A stretch of 64,000 bases of DNA, from assembly GCF_023618015.1 (NCBI RefSeq), contig NZ_JAJKBJ010000008.1, positions 96,363 to 160,362 on the forward strand. The letters are read 5' to 3'. The translations under genes and the position numbers were made by a program. Within the stretch, counting starts at the first letter, position 1, and each line of letters begins with the position of its first letter. The notes under the pieces are model-generated. The model worked only from the letters and a program-made list of their open reading frames with translations. It was not told the origin of the DNA and ran no database searches. The stretch comes from Legionella maioricensis (GTDB lineage: Bacteria; Pseudomonadota; Gammaproteobacteria; Legionellales; Legionellaceae). Below, one piece after another: positions 1-8,010 of the stretch.

Positions 1-118
1 CATTCGACTTTAATAAATGAACTCCTACTTCTATTGCTTTTTCCGTAATAGGACTCGAGGGAGAAATAAGCCCCACGATATCTCCTCTTTGCAGTGGTTC
101 TGGACATAGAATATTCAT
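1..118 (-). CDS. LD-carboxypeptidase, peptidase S66 family (partial, N-terminus only)
   Basis: The first 39 residues of a minus-strand gene that runs off the left edge. The motif LQRGDIVGLISPSSP near the N-terminus is typical of the S66 family (LdcA/MccF), which cleaves the L,D bond of murein tetrapeptides or inactivates microcin C-type compounds. The catalytic Ser, Glu and His would lie outside the window, so activity cannot be judged. It ends 12 bases upstream of the next minus-strand stop and probably belongs to the same transcription unit. An MccF-like self-immunity role would suit the modifying-enzyme neighbourhood, but that is inference. Confidence 0.7.
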   Translation of the reverse strand, partial: MNILCPEPLQRGDIVGLISPSSPITEKAIEVGVHLLKSN

Positions 119-130
119 TTATTACCTCAA

Positions 131-1381
131 TTATTTTCTGCACTCAAAAACAATACTTTCGTCTGTTTCATTAGGCGATGCGCTTCGGTCAAATGCTTTA
201 ACCGTTCGTACATTGCTAAAACCAACCTCATTGAGCAAATTGAGCAAGAAAGAAGTGTCTTGATAAATTCGAATTTTGTATTCCTCAACCTCTGTTTGAA
301 TTATACGGTTGTTATCAATCAGTTCATATTTACCTATAGAGTAACAAATCTCCTCATCGAGCATAACTAATTGGCTGAGTAGGATGATTGTGCCATCTTC
401 TTTTGGCCATCTTGTGCCTCTCCATATACCTAATTCATTAGGAACCGCATGAAGTGTTTCTACTTCAAATACAAAAAGTCCTTTATCTTCCATATGTTCA
501 TAAATGGTTTTTAAGGCTTTTTGAATATCAATCTTTTCTGTGATGAGACCAAATGAACCGCTGGGTATAAAAATTAAAGAATATTTATCGGTTTGCTTTA
601 AATCTTCAATAAAACCATGCCAGGCTTTTGGCTTAAGATTTTTGCTCTTTGCTTTTGCATGCAGTCGTTCTAGCATTGGCTGACTTGCGTCAAAGCCATG
701 AACATCAAATCCTTCTTCAGCCAAAGGCAGTAAAAATCGACCTGTGCCGCACATAGGCTCTAAAATCAAGCCTTTAGCCTCTGCGGCATAGCTTCGATAG
801 AATGAGTATTCATCTTGTGGTGCATTAGGTTTACTTAAATCATATACTTCAGTACAAAGGCTCTGATAAGTTTCCAGTTTTTTCATGGGTTCCTCATTGA
901 AATCCAATACCATTAAATATTCGTCATAGAAGGTACCATTAATTTTAAGTGCTTTAGGTTCGGTACCATAAATTCGAAATCCTTGCTTTTGATAAAAAGC
1001 GCAGGCCACAAAATTACTTACTACACAGGTTAGGTGCAATTGAGTGACGCAGGTCCTTGCATGCTGTATCAGGGTTTGAATTAATGCTGTTGCAATACCT
1101 TTTCCTCTGTATTCAAGACGAGTATACATACCCCAAAGTACACCTCGGTGTTTGGTTTTAAGTGAAATAAGCGTATAGAATCCAACACAAGACACCAATA
1201 AATCGTCAACAAAGACACCCAATACATATCCTTTACTTAATCCATGTTGAAAATCAGCATCGGACATAAGCACTTCCTCTTCATAAGAAGAGCCAAAGCT
1301 TTCAGGTGAATTCTTTAGCGCTTCTAATCGAAATGATTTCCATAGTTCCCAGTCTTCTTGCATTACCCTTTTTATCTTCAT
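131..1381 (-). CDS. GNAT N-acetyltransferase fused to a SAM-dependent methyltransferase
   Basis: Residues 1-165 form a GNAT domain; the acetyl-CoA loop RLEYRGKGIA is at 88-97. Residues 166-416 form a class I methyltransferase; the SAM-binding motif EPMCGTGRF is at 208-216. Both are cytosolic enzyme folds and the substrates are unknown. Met166 is preceded by GAGGA at good Shine-Dalgarno spacing, so the methyltransferase may also be made alone. The gene overlaps the upstream acetyltransferase by 4 bases (ATGA), indicating coupled translation. The domains are clear. A joint role, such as modification of one antibiotic or metabolite, is inference. Confidence 0.8.
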   Translation of the reverse strand: MKIKRVMQEDWELWKSFRLEALKNSPESFGSSYEEEVLMSDADFQHGLSKGYVLGVFVDDLLVSCVGFYTLISLKTKHRGVLWGMYTRLEYRGKGIATALIQTLIQHARTCVTQLHLTCVVSNFVACAFYQKQGFRIYGTEPKALKINGTFYDEYLMVLDFNEEPMKKLETYQSLCTEVYDLSKPNAPQDEYSFYRSYAAEAKGLILEPMCGTGRFLLPLAEEGFDVHGFDASQPMLERLHAKAKSKNLKPKAWHGFIEDLKQTDKYSLIFIPSGSFGLITEKIDIQKALKTIYEHMEDKGLFVFEVETLHAVPNELGIWRGTRWPKEDGTIILLSQLVMLDEEICYSIGKYELIDNNRIIQTEVEEYKIRIYQDTSFLLNLLNEVGFSNVRTVKAFDRSASPNETDESIVFECRK

Positions 1382-1845
1382 AAACTGATCTCCATCACCG
1401 TTACAGGATGAGATTTAAATTCATCCATACCGATTTTTTTCCACCCAAGGCGCCTATAATACTCAGGTATGGTAGGATCAAGAGCAAACAAGTACAGTTT
1501 TTCAAAGCCAAGTTCTTTTGCTTTCTCGACTGCGGCATCAACTAATATTTTTCCGATCCCCTGTTTTTGATATTTTGGATCAACCACCAAATCACCAATC
1601 CACGGCCCTAAATCTGGTCGAATATCTTCGTTTAATTGCAAAGTACAAGAACCTACAGGAATTTCATCGTATAGCGCAATGTAAGTAAAAGGCATCTCTT
1701 GGTTCAGCTCTTCGTAATACAAAGATTCAATTTCTTCAATTCCGATCTCTGGCATCCAGATTTTACCTAAAACTTCATGCCAAATCTTAGCAAGCTTTGG
1801 AATACAGTCTGAATATTGTTTTAGGTAGGCTATTGTTATCATCAT
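1378..1845 (-). CDS. GNAT family N-acetyltransferase
   Basis: A 155-residue single-domain GNAT enzyme of usual family length. Motif A, QKQGIGKI, is at about 93-100, followed by the alpha-helix that holds acetyl-CoA. The C-terminal YYRRLGW segment is the usual motif B region. The acceptor cannot be read from the sequence. It lies directly upstream of the acetyltransferase-methyltransferase fusion with an ATGA overlap, so both are made from one message. Confidence 0.8.
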   Translation of the reverse strand: MMITIAYLKQYSDCIPKLAKIWHEVLGKIWMPEIGIEEIESLYYEELNQEMPFTYIALYDEIPVGSCTLQLNEDIRPDLGPWIGDLVVDPKYQKQGIGKILVDAAVEKAKELGFEKLYLFALDPTIPEYYRRLGWKKIGMDEFKSHPVTVMEISL

Positions 1846-1863
1846 AATACCTGTAAAAATGGA

Positions 1864-2220
1864 TTATTCCTCGCACTCGTGGCAAGGCGTTCCTTGATGA
1901 AACACCATTTGCCAACGATTGTGTTTGTATTGCCAGAGCGAAGAACGTAAAGAACTTTTTGAGGCAACAGTAACCTTATAAGTTGCCAACATGACTTCAG
2001 GCGACACCTCTAAAACTGAAAAATCATTAACCATATAGCTTCGTTGCTCTTCTTCTGGAAGAGAATCAAGTAGGTCGTTCTTATTGTAAATTGAGCCAGA
2101 GGCCCCATACTCGATAAATTCATCAGCAATCAATAGTTTCAGTTGCGCAATAGATTTTCTCGTTTCCGACCTTAATAGAGAAATTTCTAGCTCATAAATC
2201 AATTGGTGTTCTTGTTTCAT
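1864..2220 (-). CDS. NTF2-like / DUF4440-type small protein
   Basis: A protein of 118 residues starting MKQEHQLIYELE. I chose this ATG because it overlaps the upstream stop by 4 bases (ATGA); a longer frame upstream lacks that coupling. The pattern of N-terminal helix, IADEFIEYGASG, YKVTVAS and a final WQMVFHQGTP resembles DUF4440/SnoaL-like cone folds, which often bind or turn over small hydrophobic compounds. No catalytic residue can be assigned. The gene sits inside the acetyltransferase cluster. Confidence 0.6.
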   Translation of the reverse strand: MKQEHQLIYELEISLLRSETRKSIAQLKLLIADEFIEYGASGSIYNKNDLLDSLPEEEQRSYMVNDFSVLEVSPEVMLATYKVTVASKSSLRSSLWQYKHNRWQMVFHQGTPCHECEE

Positions 2221-3395
2221 AGCGATTTTCTCATCAAATAAACGTTGAAATCCAAAAAACAATTATGCTCTGTCATGGATATGACAAAATACCCAAGCTG
2301 TTCATAAAAAGATCTTGCCTGAAATTCGGCCGTCTCAATGGTAATCACTTGGCAATTCTTTTGTTTTGCAAAAATTTCCAGTTTTTCCATGAGATTTCGT
2401 CCTAATCCTTTTTGTCTAAAATCCGGATGAACCCAAATGCAATCGACATAGCAATTGGCTCGAGTGACATCCCCATAACAACCTGCTAAAACGGTCCTTT
2501 TGTCGATAGATTTTATGTAGATGGTAAAGGGAGTATGATTGTAAGCACCAATCATTTCTTCATTGTAGATCTTTAAGCCGTCAGATAAAATGGCAGTGAT
2601 TTCTTGGTTGGTTCGTTCTTCGAAACAAATCTCATAGTCATTGTTCTTGGCTAAAATTATAAGCTCTGGTATTTTTGCATCTTCTGGTGCATCGGAATGA
2701 TAACCGCTCCAAAGAATACCTCCATAAGGTTGTAGTATTTTTTCAACCAACTTTTTTAAATGAGTTGAATCACCTTCCTTATAAACTCGATTAAAACTTT
2801 CAGAAAACTCCCTGGCTAAATTGGGATTTTCTTGATGCAAATAGCGAATGATTGATTTACCATTGGCGCACCATTTATTTTGAGCTCTAAAATAAAATTG
2901 AGACAATGCTTCAAAAAGCCATGAGGCTGAGGCAATTTGTTCTTCATAAGACTTAGGAGATAAAATATCTTCTAAGACATCCGTAATTAAAAAACGCTCT
3001 TTATCAATTTGATTTTTATCCCAAGAAAGAGGTCCGCGCTTTAAGTAAAGATGGGCCTCCTCTCTAATCCCGTTTGAAAAATCGCTAGCTGGCATCATAT
3101 CTTTTCCCGACAAAATCATTTGAATGGTTCCTGAAATACCGGAATTTATTCTCGATTCTTCAAAAAAATAACGAATGGATTCTCTGTCGTGTACAAAAGC
3201 ATCAATAGGCCAACCTTCATAAACAAAGGCTTCACGATAAACTCTGATTAATTTTTCATAGACGATTACGAGATCTAAATCTGAGACTTGGGTTTCTTCC
3301 CCTTGAGAAACCGAACCGGCCCAAAAAACAGCACGTGCTTCTGAGTAACGTTCATGAATTAACTTTTGAATTGTTTCTTGAGGTGAGCAACGCAT
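2217..3395 (-). CDS. Nucleotidyltransferase fused to a GNAT acetyltransferase
   Basis: The N-terminal domain has the polymerase-beta-type nucleotidyltransferase signature: G27-S28 in FWAGSVSQG and the Asp pair D39/D41 in SDLDL. Aminoglycoside nucleotidyltransferases share this signature. The last 110 or so residues are a GNAT domain with FRQKGLGRNL. I start at the ATG preceded by AAGGA; an in-frame GTG 33 bases upstream is possible. One chain with both AMP- and acetyl-transfer folds could modify one small molecule twice. The substrate is unknown. It is coupled to the DUF4440-like gene downstream. Confidence 0.75.
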   Translation of the reverse strand: MRCSPQETIQKLIHERYSEARAVFWAGSVSQGEETQVSDLDLVIVYEKLIRVYREAFVYEGWPIDAFVHDRESIRYFFEESRINSGISGTIQMILSGKDMMPASDFSNGIREEAHLYLKRGPLSWDKNQIDKERFLITDVLEDILSPKSYEEQIASASWLFEALSQFYFRAQNKWCANGKSIIRYLHQENPNLAREFSESFNRVYKEGDSTHLKKLVEKILQPYGGILWSGYHSDAPEDAKIPELIILAKNNDYEICFEERTNQEITAILSDGLKIYNEEMIGAYNHTPFTIYIKSIDKRTVLAGCYGDVTRANCYVDCIWVHPDFRQKGLGRNLMEKLEIFAKQKNCQVITIETAEFQARSFYEQLGYFVISMTEHNCFLDFNVYLMRKSL

Positions 3396-3445
3396 GTAAT
3401 CTGTTTCCTTTTTTTTCGCTAAAATCACCTGATTTCCAGGTTGAT

Positions 3446-3718
3446 CTATTTTATTTGATCAGTCATTTCGACATTACCATCAATCGGTAAATCTTTTTCG
3501 CATTTTTTACTTTGTACTTTTTCTTCTTTTGCAACAACGACGTGACGGTGATTTGGCAGAAGTTGGGCATTCAATTCTTGCAATGCAGAACCAATAATTC
3601 CTTTTTGTGGCTTTTTATAACGATAATACAACCATCCTTTCTGTTCTAACCATAAACAGAACCGATTAAAAACATATGCGGTAAACAGAATCCCAATCAG
3701 ATAAATAAATAATCTCAT
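3446..3718 (-). CDS. Small membrane-anchored protein, unknown function
   Basis: A protein of 90 residues with a single N-terminal membrane helix (LFIYLIGILFTAYVF) and a charged Lys-rich cytosolic tail. The start is the ATG before RLFIYL, with a GTGAGAA sequence upstream; the longer frame would need a TTG start. No family was recognised. It lies between the MerR-like regulator gene and the nucleotidyltransferase fusion on the same strand, so co-transcription is possible. Confidence 0.5.
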   Translation of the reverse strand: MRLFIYLIGILFTAYVFNRFCLWLEQKGWLYYRYKKPQKGIIGSALQELNAQLLPNHRHVVVAKEEKVQSKKCEKDLPIDGNVEMTDQIK

Positions 3719-3778
3719 AATTCTCACTATTTCATTAATTTTCGCCAAACTCAAAAAAGTCTGGCGAGTTAAAAACCA

Positions 3779-4822
3779 TCATTGATGTGTTTCTAGTGCT
3801 TTACTTATCCAAGCTGATGCTTCTGCATTGAACAGTAATTTAATATGCCATGGCTTTATCATCTCCTGAGGAGGCGGCATTGTTTTTAAGGCTTTTACTT
3901 CATGCTCTTGTCGCGAAATTTCTTGCCATAATAAAATACCGATTAAGTAATCTCTATTTCCTGCAGCTAAATAATTATCGATTAAGTCTTTCCATTCTTG
4001 AGCAAGCCTTTTCCCATGCTCTCCTTCAGGTGGAGAGTTCATGTTATCGATGATTTGGTTGTACAGATTATTCCAACGCTTCAATGAATAGGCCATCATC
4101 GCACGCGACAACCAATAAGCACCTTCCGGGGTGATTTCCAATTGGGTTAGTCTCCCAGATTGTATGCTTTCCAAAAGACTGGCTCCCAATTTGACTTGCT
4201 CAGTAAAAAATTTCTTCATTTTTTTTGATAAATCTTCCATAACAGCAGCAATTCGCTCACCATCTGGTCCTTCAGGATCACCTACCTTTTGTTGGTTCAT
4301 TTCCTCAATAATAGAATCTCTAAGTGCAAATTCTTCAGGAAATTGCTCGTAAAGAAACAAGTAGTCTTCAAATTGAGAAACAGTTAATTGTTTTCCAGCC
4401 CACGTTTTTTTCAATTTATCTCGTAGATTTTCTGTCATTTTATACCCCTCTATGAGTAACAACAAATCTTGCCAATTAGGAAACATTGATGCAGAACGGC
4501 TTTTTAGAATTTCTTCAAGCACTTGATTCACTTTCAGTAAATCTTCACTTTGCTTTCTGATTACTTGGTGTTGTGCTTGCAGGTGAGCATAAACGTTGGA
4601 ATGTTTTTGCAGAATATCCTTTATTTTGCTTAATGAAAAACCAAAATACTTCAAAGCAATAATCTGCTGTAACTTTGCCAAATCCGGCTCGGTGTAACAG
4701 CGGTAACCATTGGGCTCAAGATAAGAGGGTTGTAACAAACCTATTTTGTCATAATGCCGCAACATGCGAACCGATGTCTGAGTTAACTCACTGATTTCTT
4801 TTATATGCCATTTTGTCATCAT
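3779..4822 (-). CDS. MerR family transcriptional regulator with TipAS-like ligand domain
   Basis: A winged-helix MerR domain at the N-terminus: WHIKEISELTQTSVRMLRHY, then the wing around GYRCYTEPDLAKLQQI. A predicted coiled-coil linker follows. The roughly 250-residue C-terminal region has two stretches reminiscent of TipAS drug-binding repeats (PEGPDGERIAAVMEDL and PPEGEHGKRLAQEW). MerR/TipA proteins twist overlong promoters when they bind a drug. The start is the ATG behind GGGAGGAGAC. Its own promoter carries a MerR-type operator with a 19-bp spacer, so autoregulation is expected. The inducer is unknown. Confidence 0.85.
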   Translation of the reverse strand: MMTKWHIKEISELTQTSVRMLRHYDKIGLLQPSYLEPNGYRCYTEPDLAKLQQIIALKYFGFSLSKIKDILQKHSNVYAHLQAQHQVIRKQSEDLLKVNQVLEEILKSRSASMFPNWQDLLLLIEGYKMTENLRDKLKKTWAGKQLTVSQFEDYLFLYEQFPEEFALRDSIIEEMNQQKVGDPEGPDGERIAAVMEDLSKKMKKFFTEQVKLGASLLESIQSGRLTQLEITPEGAYWLSRAMMAYSLKRWNNLYNQIIDNMNSPPEGEHGKRLAQEWKDLIDNYLAAGNRDYLIGILLWQEISRQEHEVKALKTMPPPQEMIKPWHIKLLFNAEASAWISKALETHQ

Positions 4823-4839
4823 GTCTCCTCCCAAGATTG

Positions 4840-4870
4840 AGAATAGGGCATGACACTATGTTAGGGTCAA
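4840..4870 (-). promoter_or_regulatory. MerR-type promoter and operator
   Basis: On the minus strand: -35 TTGACC (4865-4870), a 19-bp spacer and -10 TATTCT (4840-4845). A near-perfect dyad, GACCCTA-ACA-TAGTGTC (4852-4868), overlaps the -35 and fills the first part of the spacer. An overlong 19-bp spacer with a centred dyad is the hallmark of MerR-activated promoters. It lies just upstream of the merR-like start. Confidence 0.75.
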
Positions 4871-4889
4871 TAGTCAAATTCAAAACCTG

Positions 4890-4994
4890 TTATCCAATGA
4901 GTTTTTTACCAAATAATGGTGTAAGCACCATTTGCATCATTCCATGATGCCACTCATCGAGTGGCTTTACTCCTGATGCTGTTTCCGGAATCTG
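4890..4994 (-). pseudogene. C-terminal remnant of an APH-type kinase
   Basis: Read on the minus strand this stretch gives ETASGVKPLDEWHHGM followed by a tail ending LTPLFGKKLIG and a stop. It matches the C-terminus of the kinase at 8591-9544 (ETAPGGKPRNEW and LTPLF) in sequence and in distance to the stop. An in-frame TGA lies a few codons upstream and no start exists, so only the tail remains. It records a second copy of that kinase, lost between the merR-like gene and the kinase at 5075-6322. Confidence 0.7.
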
Positions 4995-5074
4995 TCAATA
5001 AAAATGAATTATTCCGTCTTGTCTAGGCGTGCCTTCTTAAGCACTCATTTATCGAATAATTAAATATTCTTTTA

Positions 5075-6322
5075 TTATTCTTGTTCAAATGCAGTATAAA
5101 ATTTGAGAAAAGATGTTTCAGGCCAACAACGTTTTAATTCAGCTAACATGGCTTGAGCCATCGCTCGTAAGTAGGGTAAATGTTGATAAGCATTGCTACT
5201 ATCTATAAATGCTTGCAACCTCGATAAAACCCTAGGTCTAACCCAGTTATCTTCTTCATTCCATAAAGAATCCTTCGGTACAGGACCTGAAGGTCCAATC
5301 CTATCTTTTTCCCAAGTTGAATTAATAAAAGGTATCGTTTGTTGTAAAAGCCAAAAACCGCAGGCATAGGTATAAGCTTGATTGTATTGTTTATCATCAG
5401 TTGCTTCTGAAATCGTTTGTTTGAGTTCCTCCCTATAGATTTGTTCCATATGCTCAATAACATCCGTAGGAATGGCTTTAGCACACCAGCACGTTGGCAT
5501 ACTCATTCGCAAATAAGTCCCATCTAACAAAGCATTACGCACAACACACCATTCAAAATCAATAAGCTGCAAATCTTTAGTTTCTGCATGATCAAATACA
5601 TTATCAGGACAAATGTCCCCATGAGTCAGAACAGTAAAAGATCCGGGCTTTATTACATATTCAATTAAAGATTTCGCTTCTTCAATGCATTCATGAGTTA
5701 AAGTTAAGCCTAAATTTTTATTTGCCAATCCCAGTTTCGGTAATAAATCATTCAATGCGAAATTAAGCTCATCATCAACCGTTTCCGCCTCAGGATGAAT
5801 CATTTGCAAAATTTGTTCATAAAGCCCGGTATTTCCAAAACTTGCTGCATGAAAACTTCCCAAGGCTTTCATAAAACGGGTCAATGCAGCAATAGCTTTT
5901 TTGCGATCAGCTACAGTAAGTGAATCGACTAAACTAACATGCTGAACTCCTAAATCTTCAATCAGAATAAATCGATACTCTTTACTTCCACCAAAAAACT
6001 TTGGGACATTATGCTTGTTTTGCTTAATCTCAGAGGCAAATTCAAGACCTGCCCAATCCCTTGCAAATCGTGCATAAGCTTCCTCATCATTAGCATCGGT
6101 GTCTTCTCGTAAAGATTGTTTTAAAATAATACTTTCAGGGATTTCTTTCGTTTGGCTTGATAAAAAGAGTCTTACTATGCAATTTCTCCGTTCAGGCTCA
6201 CTTAAAAACTGAGTGGAAATTATCTTAACCTCTGCATCAAATCTCTTATTTAATATATAGGTGATTTTATCAAGAAGATTAGAATCAAGAATTCTGTGTT
6301 CATTTATGGAGCTTGCTTTCAT
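5075..6322 (-). CDS. APH/EcKinase-like small-molecule phosphotransferase
   Basis: A protein-kinase-like fold of 415 residues. A likely ATP lysine is K68 (IILK), the catalytic loop is HGDICPDN (234-241) and the metal-binding Asp is in IDFEW (254-258). The spacing and length suggest the aminoglycoside phosphotransferase / ecdysteroid-kinase-like clan. The substrate is unknown. It is the last gene of the DUF2000-YbaK-AlaX operon and overlaps alaX by 23 bases. The context suggests it phosphorylates a compound or nucleotide linked to tRNA quality control, but that is speculative. Confidence 0.75.
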   Translation of the reverse strand: MKASSINEHRILDSNLLDKITYILNKRFDAEVKIISTQFLSEPERRNCIVRLFLSSQTKEIPESIILKQSLREDTDANDEEAYARFARDWAGLEFASEIKQNKHNVPKFFGGSKEYRFILIEDLGVQHVSLVDSLTVADRKKAIAALTRFMKALGSFHAASFGNTGLYEQILQMIHPEAETVDDELNFALNDLLPKLGLANKNLGLTLTHECIEEAKSLIEYVIKPGSFTVLTHGDICPDNVFDHAETKDLQLIDFEWCVVRNALLDGTYLRMSMPTCWCAKAIPTDVIEHMEQIYREELKQTISEATDDKQYNQAYTYACGFWLLQQTIPFINSTWEKDRIGPSGPVPKDSLWNEEDNWVRPRVLSRLQAFIDSSNAYQHLPYLRAMAQAMLAELKRCWPETSFLKFYTAFEQE

Positions 6323-6974
6323 CTTTTAAACCTAAGTTGGGATCAAGGAGCTTTATTTCTATGCGTTCTTTTCCGCTGCCAATATTAACCCTTTTTAGGG
6401 CAATGAATCCAACTTCCGCGGTTGATTGTACATGTGTTCCACCACAAGAAACCTTACAAAATCCTTCAATCTCCCAATAACGTCTTTGACTCTTCTCATC
6501 AGAAAACCCAGTGCGAATAAGCATATCTTTTGCAATAATTTGATTGTATTCAAACAAAAGAGAGTCAAAAATATCCGAGATATTGTGCTGATAGCTAAAG
6601 TCGATTCTAGCCTTATGTTCAGCAATATGCGCACCTATTTTTTCAATGGGAAGCATTCTTTGAACAAGCTCTAAGATTAATTCAGCAGCAAAATGAAGAC
6701 GCATCAATTTGTAACGACGAACAAAATCGATTTCCATAAGGACAACATCTCCTTCAGAAAGTCCATGCCCCGAAGGTAACGTATAATAAATCAAGTGATT
6801 TTCTATTTCAGAATGAGTGACCATCAGGCCATTCACGAGAACTGTATCACTTTCTTGACCACCGGAAAACGAAAAACCAATAGCCTCTGCAAAAAGTAGT
6901 CGATTCTCATTTACCGACACCACCTTAGTCATTAATTGGCATTGATAGGGATTATCCCAAAATAGTTTTTGCAT
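6300..6974 (-). CDS. alaX: AlaX-type alanyl-tRNA editing protein
   Basis: A 224-residue free-standing homologue of the editing (SAD) domain of AlaRS, which hydrolyses Ser- or Gly-mischarged tRNA-Ala. SFSGGQESD (residues 35-43) and CGGTHVQST (177-185) are typical. The second zinc motif is intact (C177, H181). The first, usually HxxxH, reads H94-FAA-E98, so one zinc ligand appears to be Glu. It lies 3 bases after ybaK and overlaps the downstream kinase. The unusual ligand may alter metal binding or specificity. Confidence 0.85.
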   Translation of the reverse strand: MQKLFWDNPYQCQLMTKVVSVNENRLLFAEAIGFSFSGGQESDTVLVNGLMVTHSEIENHLIYYTLPSGHGLSEGDVVLMEIDFVRRYKLMRLHFAAELILELVQRMLPIEKIGAHIAEHKARIDFSYQHNISDIFDSLLFEYNQIIAKDMLIRTGFSDEKSQRRYWEIEGFCKVSCGGTHVQSTAEVGFIALKRVNIGSGKERIEIKLLDPNLGLKDESKLHK

Positions 6975-6977
6975 AAC

Positions 6978-7472
6978 TTACTCTCTAATCTTTACCACTA
7001 TCCCATTGGTTAGCTGCTTAAGTGTTTCAGGAGACAATGAAAATACGGCATTGGGCGTTCCGGCTGCGGCCCAAAGGACTTCATGGCATAACAAATCTTC
7101 ATCGATAAGAACCGTATTAATAACATTTTTGTGGCCAACTGGAGGGACCCCACCAATCGCAAAACCAGTTATTTCTCGTGTAAAATCTGCATCAGCCTTC
7201 CCAATAGATTCATTGATGAGATTCCCAATCAGGCTCTCATTCACACGATTAACACCACTTGCTAATACCAATATCGGCTTGTTGGTTTTTTCAGTGCAAA
7301 ATAATAGTGACTTCACAATTTGAGCAACACCACAACCCAAAGTATCAGCAGCATCTTTTGCAGTGCGTGTGCTCGAATCAAGTTCCTTGATCTCACACGA
7401 TAGACCCTTTTGAGATAAAAAATCCTGTATGATTTGCGCGCTTTTACTTAAATTTTTACCTTTATTCATCAT
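6978..7472 (-). CDS. ybaK: YbaK/ProX-type aminoacyl-tRNA deacylase
   Basis: A compact trans-editing enzyme of the YbaK/INS superfamily, which removes Cys, Ala or other amino acids from mischarged tRNA-Pro and related tRNAs. The characteristic TAKDAADTLGC, a conserved Lys in IVKSLLF and the GGVPPVGH loop are all present. Length is as expected. ATG starts are at 7472 and 7469; a GTG two codons earlier is also possible. It is in a tight operon between the DUF2000 gene and alaX, so two deacylases are co-expressed. Confidence 0.85.
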   Translation of the reverse strand: MMNKGKNLSKSAQIIQDFLSQKGLSCEIKELDSSTRTAKDAADTLGCGVAQIVKSLLFCTEKTNKPILVLASGVNRVNESLIGNLINESIGKADADFTREITGFAIGGVPPVGHKNVINTVLIDEDLLCHEVLWAAAGTPNAVFSLSPETLKQLTNGIVVKIRE

Positions 7473-7485
7473 GATCACTTACTTA

Positions 7486-7908
7486 TCATCGCCACAAAGA
7501 ACACTTTCTAGTAAGCTCTGTTACCACATCCCAATCCCCAAATAAAACAATGCCATAGTAAATCAGATCGTTCTCTTTAACCTCTGCCGTTCTTTCAATT
7601 TGCTCTTGATAGGTACCCACAGTCATCGTATCGGTAAAATCATTAAAAAAAACATTTTTTGCTAAAGCATTCTGGCGTAATGTTCTAATTTTGTTGGAGT
7701 TCTCACAAAGAATGATAAAAGGTATTTCTGAAATATAAGGGTGAGATCCTCCATCTGCATCTCGATAATCGGTTAAACGCAGTTCTTCTTCACCAATTAC
7801 GGAACCTAAACCAATACACATATGAGCAAGCGCATTCATCACTTTTCCTGGCTCAATACGCTTATTAAGTACCGCAACCAGTTTGTTTTTAAAAGGGTGT
7901 TCAACCAT
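7486..7908 (-). CDS. DUF2000 protein (peptidyl-tRNA hydrolase II-like fold)
   Basis: A protein of about 140 residues starting MVEHPFKNKLVAVLNKRIEPG. The ALAHMCIGLG segment is characteristic of DUF2000, a family placed in the PTH2 superfamily. The start is the ATG behind GGAGGA; a GTG four codons upstream is unlikely. Catalysis is unproven for this family. First gene of the operon with ybaK, alaX and a kinase, and divergent from the XRE-cupin regulator through two operators. The context supports a role in tRNA or aminoacyl metabolism. Confidence 0.75.
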   Translation of the reverse strand: MVEHPFKNKLVAVLNKRIEPGKVMNALAHMCIGLGSVIGEEELRLTDYRDADGGSHPYISEIPFIILCENSNKIRTLRQNALAKNVFFNDFTDTMTVGTYQEQIERTAEVKENDLIYYGIVLFGDWDVVTELTRKCSLWR

Positions 7909-7937
7909 ACAGTCCTCCACAATTTACTTCACAATTC

Positions 7938-7988
7938 GTGCGTTATAACGCATAATAAACCAGTATATACTCGTGCGCTAAAACGCAC
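7938..7988. promoter_or_regulatory. Divergent promoters with two palindromic operators
   Basis: Operator 1 is at 7938-7953; its core TGCGTTATAACGCA (7939-7952) is a perfect palindrome. Operator 2 is GTGCGCTAAAACGCAC (7973-7988). Both share GTGCG-N6-CGCA. Between them AGTATATACT (7962-7971) is itself palindromic and gives a TATACT -10 to both strands. The minus promoter reads TTGTGC-17 bp-TATACT across operator 2. The plus promoter reads TTATAA-17 bp-TATACT beginning inside operator 1. The XRE-cupin protein next door is the likely binder of both. Confidence 0.7.
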
Positions 7989-8010
7989 AAGCTTTTTATT
8001 AAGAGACATC

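Noticed and set aside
4000..4400. Plus-strand open frames inside the merR-like gene
   Set aside because: Antisense shadows of a clear gene with no start signals.
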